Source: Neocallimastix lanati (nom. inval.) (lineage: Eukaryota > Neocallimastigomycota > Neocallimastigomycetes > Neocallimastigales > Neocallimastigaceae). Taken from it: 64,000 bases of DNA. The stretch lies in NCBI GenBank assembly GCA_016946835.1, contig JACVTC010000220.1, forward strand, positions 64,001 through 128,000, given 5' to 3'. The first letter of the stretch is position 1, and every line of letters starts with the position of its first letter. Both the position numbers and the translations under genes were made by a program. Of the stretch, positions 62,034 to 64,000 are shown piece after piece. The notes below the pieces were generated by a model. The model saw only the letters and a list, made by a program, of their open reading frames with translations. It searched no databases and had not been told where the DNA came from.

Positions 62034-62514
62034 GTTAAAATTTCGTATCTTAAAAATTATGTTTAACATTGTGAAGTCAAAAATAATCATTATACTATAG
62101 TATAATAATGCCCTTGTGAAGTCCTACTGATATTAATTTAAAATGAAACCAGAATACATTATACCATTATTTTTATATAAAAATATAAAAATAGAAAAAA
62201 TTAAAAATATAAAAAAATATAAATTTTTTTTTTTTTCCTTTTTTTCGGTAGTTGATAATTATTAAGTAAAATAGAACAATTATATATTTTGTTATAATGA
62301 ATAATATCTCTCACTTATTTTTTTTTTTTTTTTTTTATCTTTGAGTTTTAATTTTCTAATTGATTAATAAAATTACGGTATGTGTAATAATTTTTCAGGA
62401 AAATAATCCTATATAATCTAAAATGTAGATGTAAATAAAATGTTAGTAGTGAAAGACTATAAAAAAAAAATTCACATCCATTAAATAATGTCTTAAACAT
62501 AAACTCTGTTTTGA
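62034..62514. other. Non-coding AT-rich spacer
   Basis: A palindrome ATTATACTATAGTATAAT (62091-62108) and T runs. No gene. Confidence 0.6.
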
Positions 62515-62890
62515 ATCAATCTCCTACATTTTCATTTTACAATAACTACATGAGAGTTTAAATTAATACTATAGAAAAATATATATACAAAATAATGCTA
62601 AAGGTAAAAAAAAAAAAAAAAAAAAAAAATACAATTAATTTATTACAATGATAATATGTAGAAACTACATTGATATTATTAATTATATAACTTCAATGTT
62701 ACTACATATCCAATTTAAAATAATATAAAACCTCAGGTTCACTTTCCACAGTCTTCCAGTATTCCAATTTTCTCTCTTCATACTAGAAGCTATTTTAGAA
62801 AGGATAATCATCAGTTATCATTGGAATTACGAAAAAAACTGTAATTAGTACAGCTGATATATTTTCTTTTCCATCAACCGTCCATATCAT
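62515..62890 (+). repeat. Dispersed repeat R1, copy 2
   Basis: Same orientation as 18737-19130, with a longer A run (62608-62629) in the middle. It directly abuts repeat R2 copy 2, so the two repeats are fused here but not at their other locations. Confidence 0.75.
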
Positions 62891-62924
62891 TTAGGGAAAA
62901 AAAATAGAAAGAAAAAATAAAAAA

Positions 62925-63134
62925 AGAAAAATAAATCTTTTTAATAAATTAAAAATAAAAATAATCAAAATGTAAAAAAAAAAAAATATCTAAATAATAT
63001 AGTAATATAAAAAAAGAATAAATACATAAAAACTATATAAAGAAATTGATTAATTAATAATTAAAAAATTATAGTATCTAGATAGTATTATCATCATAGA
63101 AAATGCGTTAACATAAATATATTTAAAAAGAAAA

Positions 63135-63166
<32 letters not shown>

Positions 63167-63190
63167 AGAAAATTGAAATATATCATTATT
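62925..63190 (+). repeat. Repeat R2, copy 2
   Basis: Diverged copy of the coactosin 3' flank (60205-60500) without any trace of the coactosin coding region. Confidence 0.75.
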
Positions 63191-63374
63191 ATTATTATTA
63201 TTTTTTTAAGACTTTAGAGAATATTTTTATTTAATATACAATAATAATAAAATTACATTATTTAAATGAAAATACATGAAATAAAATACGAGAAATAAAA
63301 TACATGAAATAAAATATTATAAATTATATAATTATAAAAGTGCGTTAGAAGCAATAGTTTCTAACTTTTCCCAT

Positions 63375-64000
63375 TCATCGATGATAAACACCACGTCCAT
63401 TATTCCGAGTAATAATTTCAGTATTAGTGTTATCAATCGAATCTGAATCAGATCTTTCACAGGGAGGTGAAAATCCGTGTCTTATCATTTCGACGTCAAC
63501 ACTCTTAGCAACGGTAGATTCAACGGAATGCCATTGCAACAAATTAATGGTATTACGTTTGTTAGAAATTTCAAAATCCCCCACAAAATACGGAACAGTC
63601 CGACGAAGTTGAACTTTGTTTAAAAAATCTTGTCAACTAATTGTCTTTTGTTCCACATCATTAACTTTAATTTTTTCATATATTGAACGCCCCGCCAAAA
63701 AAAGCACTCAATATAAAACAATAAATATTATTATCATAATTCCCTTTTCTGAATCTAAAGAAACATCCAAGGATTTTTGATCAATTATCATAGCATACTT
63801 CAAAAAAGAGATCATCCAGGAAAGGTAAAGTTTTATTTCTGTAATTTTCTAATTCTTTATAGGTAAAGATCCAGTGAGAAAAGCTAGGTACATTAACACT
63901 ACAACATGGGCAACATTTAAGGTAATCTTCTGAGACTATTTTTCTTTTAATGGAAATACTATTGCCAAATTTAAAGCCACACCTAATTCGAGAAATCCAA
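63375..64000 (-). pseudogene. Non-LTR (LINE-like) retrotransposon C-terminal relic, cut by the window edge
   Basis: From the window end a minus-strand frame runs to a TGA at 63781-63783. It reads RCGFKFGNSISIKRKIVSEDY, then CCPCC..NVPSFSHWIF..KELENYR. This matches the region after the reverse transcriptase of many LINE-like proteins, where a CxxC...H...C knuckle is usual; the last Cys is replaced here. After frame breaks, a second stretch (63375-63584) reads FEISNKRNTINLLQWHSVE and ends HGFSPPCERSDSDSID..., probably the tail of the same protein. Composition is much less AT-rich than the window average. The RT core would lie beyond the right edge. Confidence 0.5.

Overview
The window looks like nuclear DNA of an anaerobic gut fungus (Neocallimastigomycota; a Piromyces, Neocallimastix or Anaeromyces relative). 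The basis is extreme A+T richness between genes, endless homopolymer and AAT tracts, short AT-rich spliceosomal introns (GTAAGT or GTATGT to TAG/AAG), asparagine-rich low-complexity proteins, a CBM18 protein and a CE4 deacetylase, and degraded Ty3, copia, MULE and LINE-like elements. This is inference from style and content; no species marker is present.

Layout. 0-10 kb is a transposon graveyard: a minus-strand Ty3/gypsy gag-pol relic (850-4780), an inverted pair of strongly structured repeats (396-616 and 6046-6329), and a plus-strand copia relic with a probable 3' LTR (7179-9757). 10.7-14.3 kb holds a spliced minus-strand M13 (neprilysin-type) peptidase-like gene whose zinc motif reads HELLY and which lacks the usual C-terminal domain. 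15.7-16.5 kb is a 40-bp minisatellite with 19 units. 19.98-23.5 kb is a nine-exon ZNF277-type zinc finger gene. 25.5-26.8 kb is a secreted CE4 polysaccharide deacetylase. 31.8-32.7 kb is a four-domain CBM18 chitin-binding protein. 37.7-54.7 kb carries two intact members of an unrecognised gene family with identical exon phases, a degenerate third member, a MULE relic and an ADF-H (Abp1-type) gene. 59-60.1 kb is a coactosin gene. 60.9-64 kb holds unusually GC-rich islands, dispersed repeats and a LINE-like relic.

Shared themes. The deacetylase and the CBM18 protein both concern chitin or related polysaccharide at the cell surface. The two ADF-H genes both concern actin. Nothing suggests operon-like organisation.

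Most gene models were rebuilt by hand from splice sites. For ZNF277, CE4, coactosin, ADF-H and both unknown-family genes, the exon sum is a multiple of three with no internal stop. The ADF-H model needs one non-canonical acceptor. The most unusual item is a repeat whose two good copies can each fold into the same H-type pseudoknot, with one stem invariant and the other changed on both sides so that pairing is kept.
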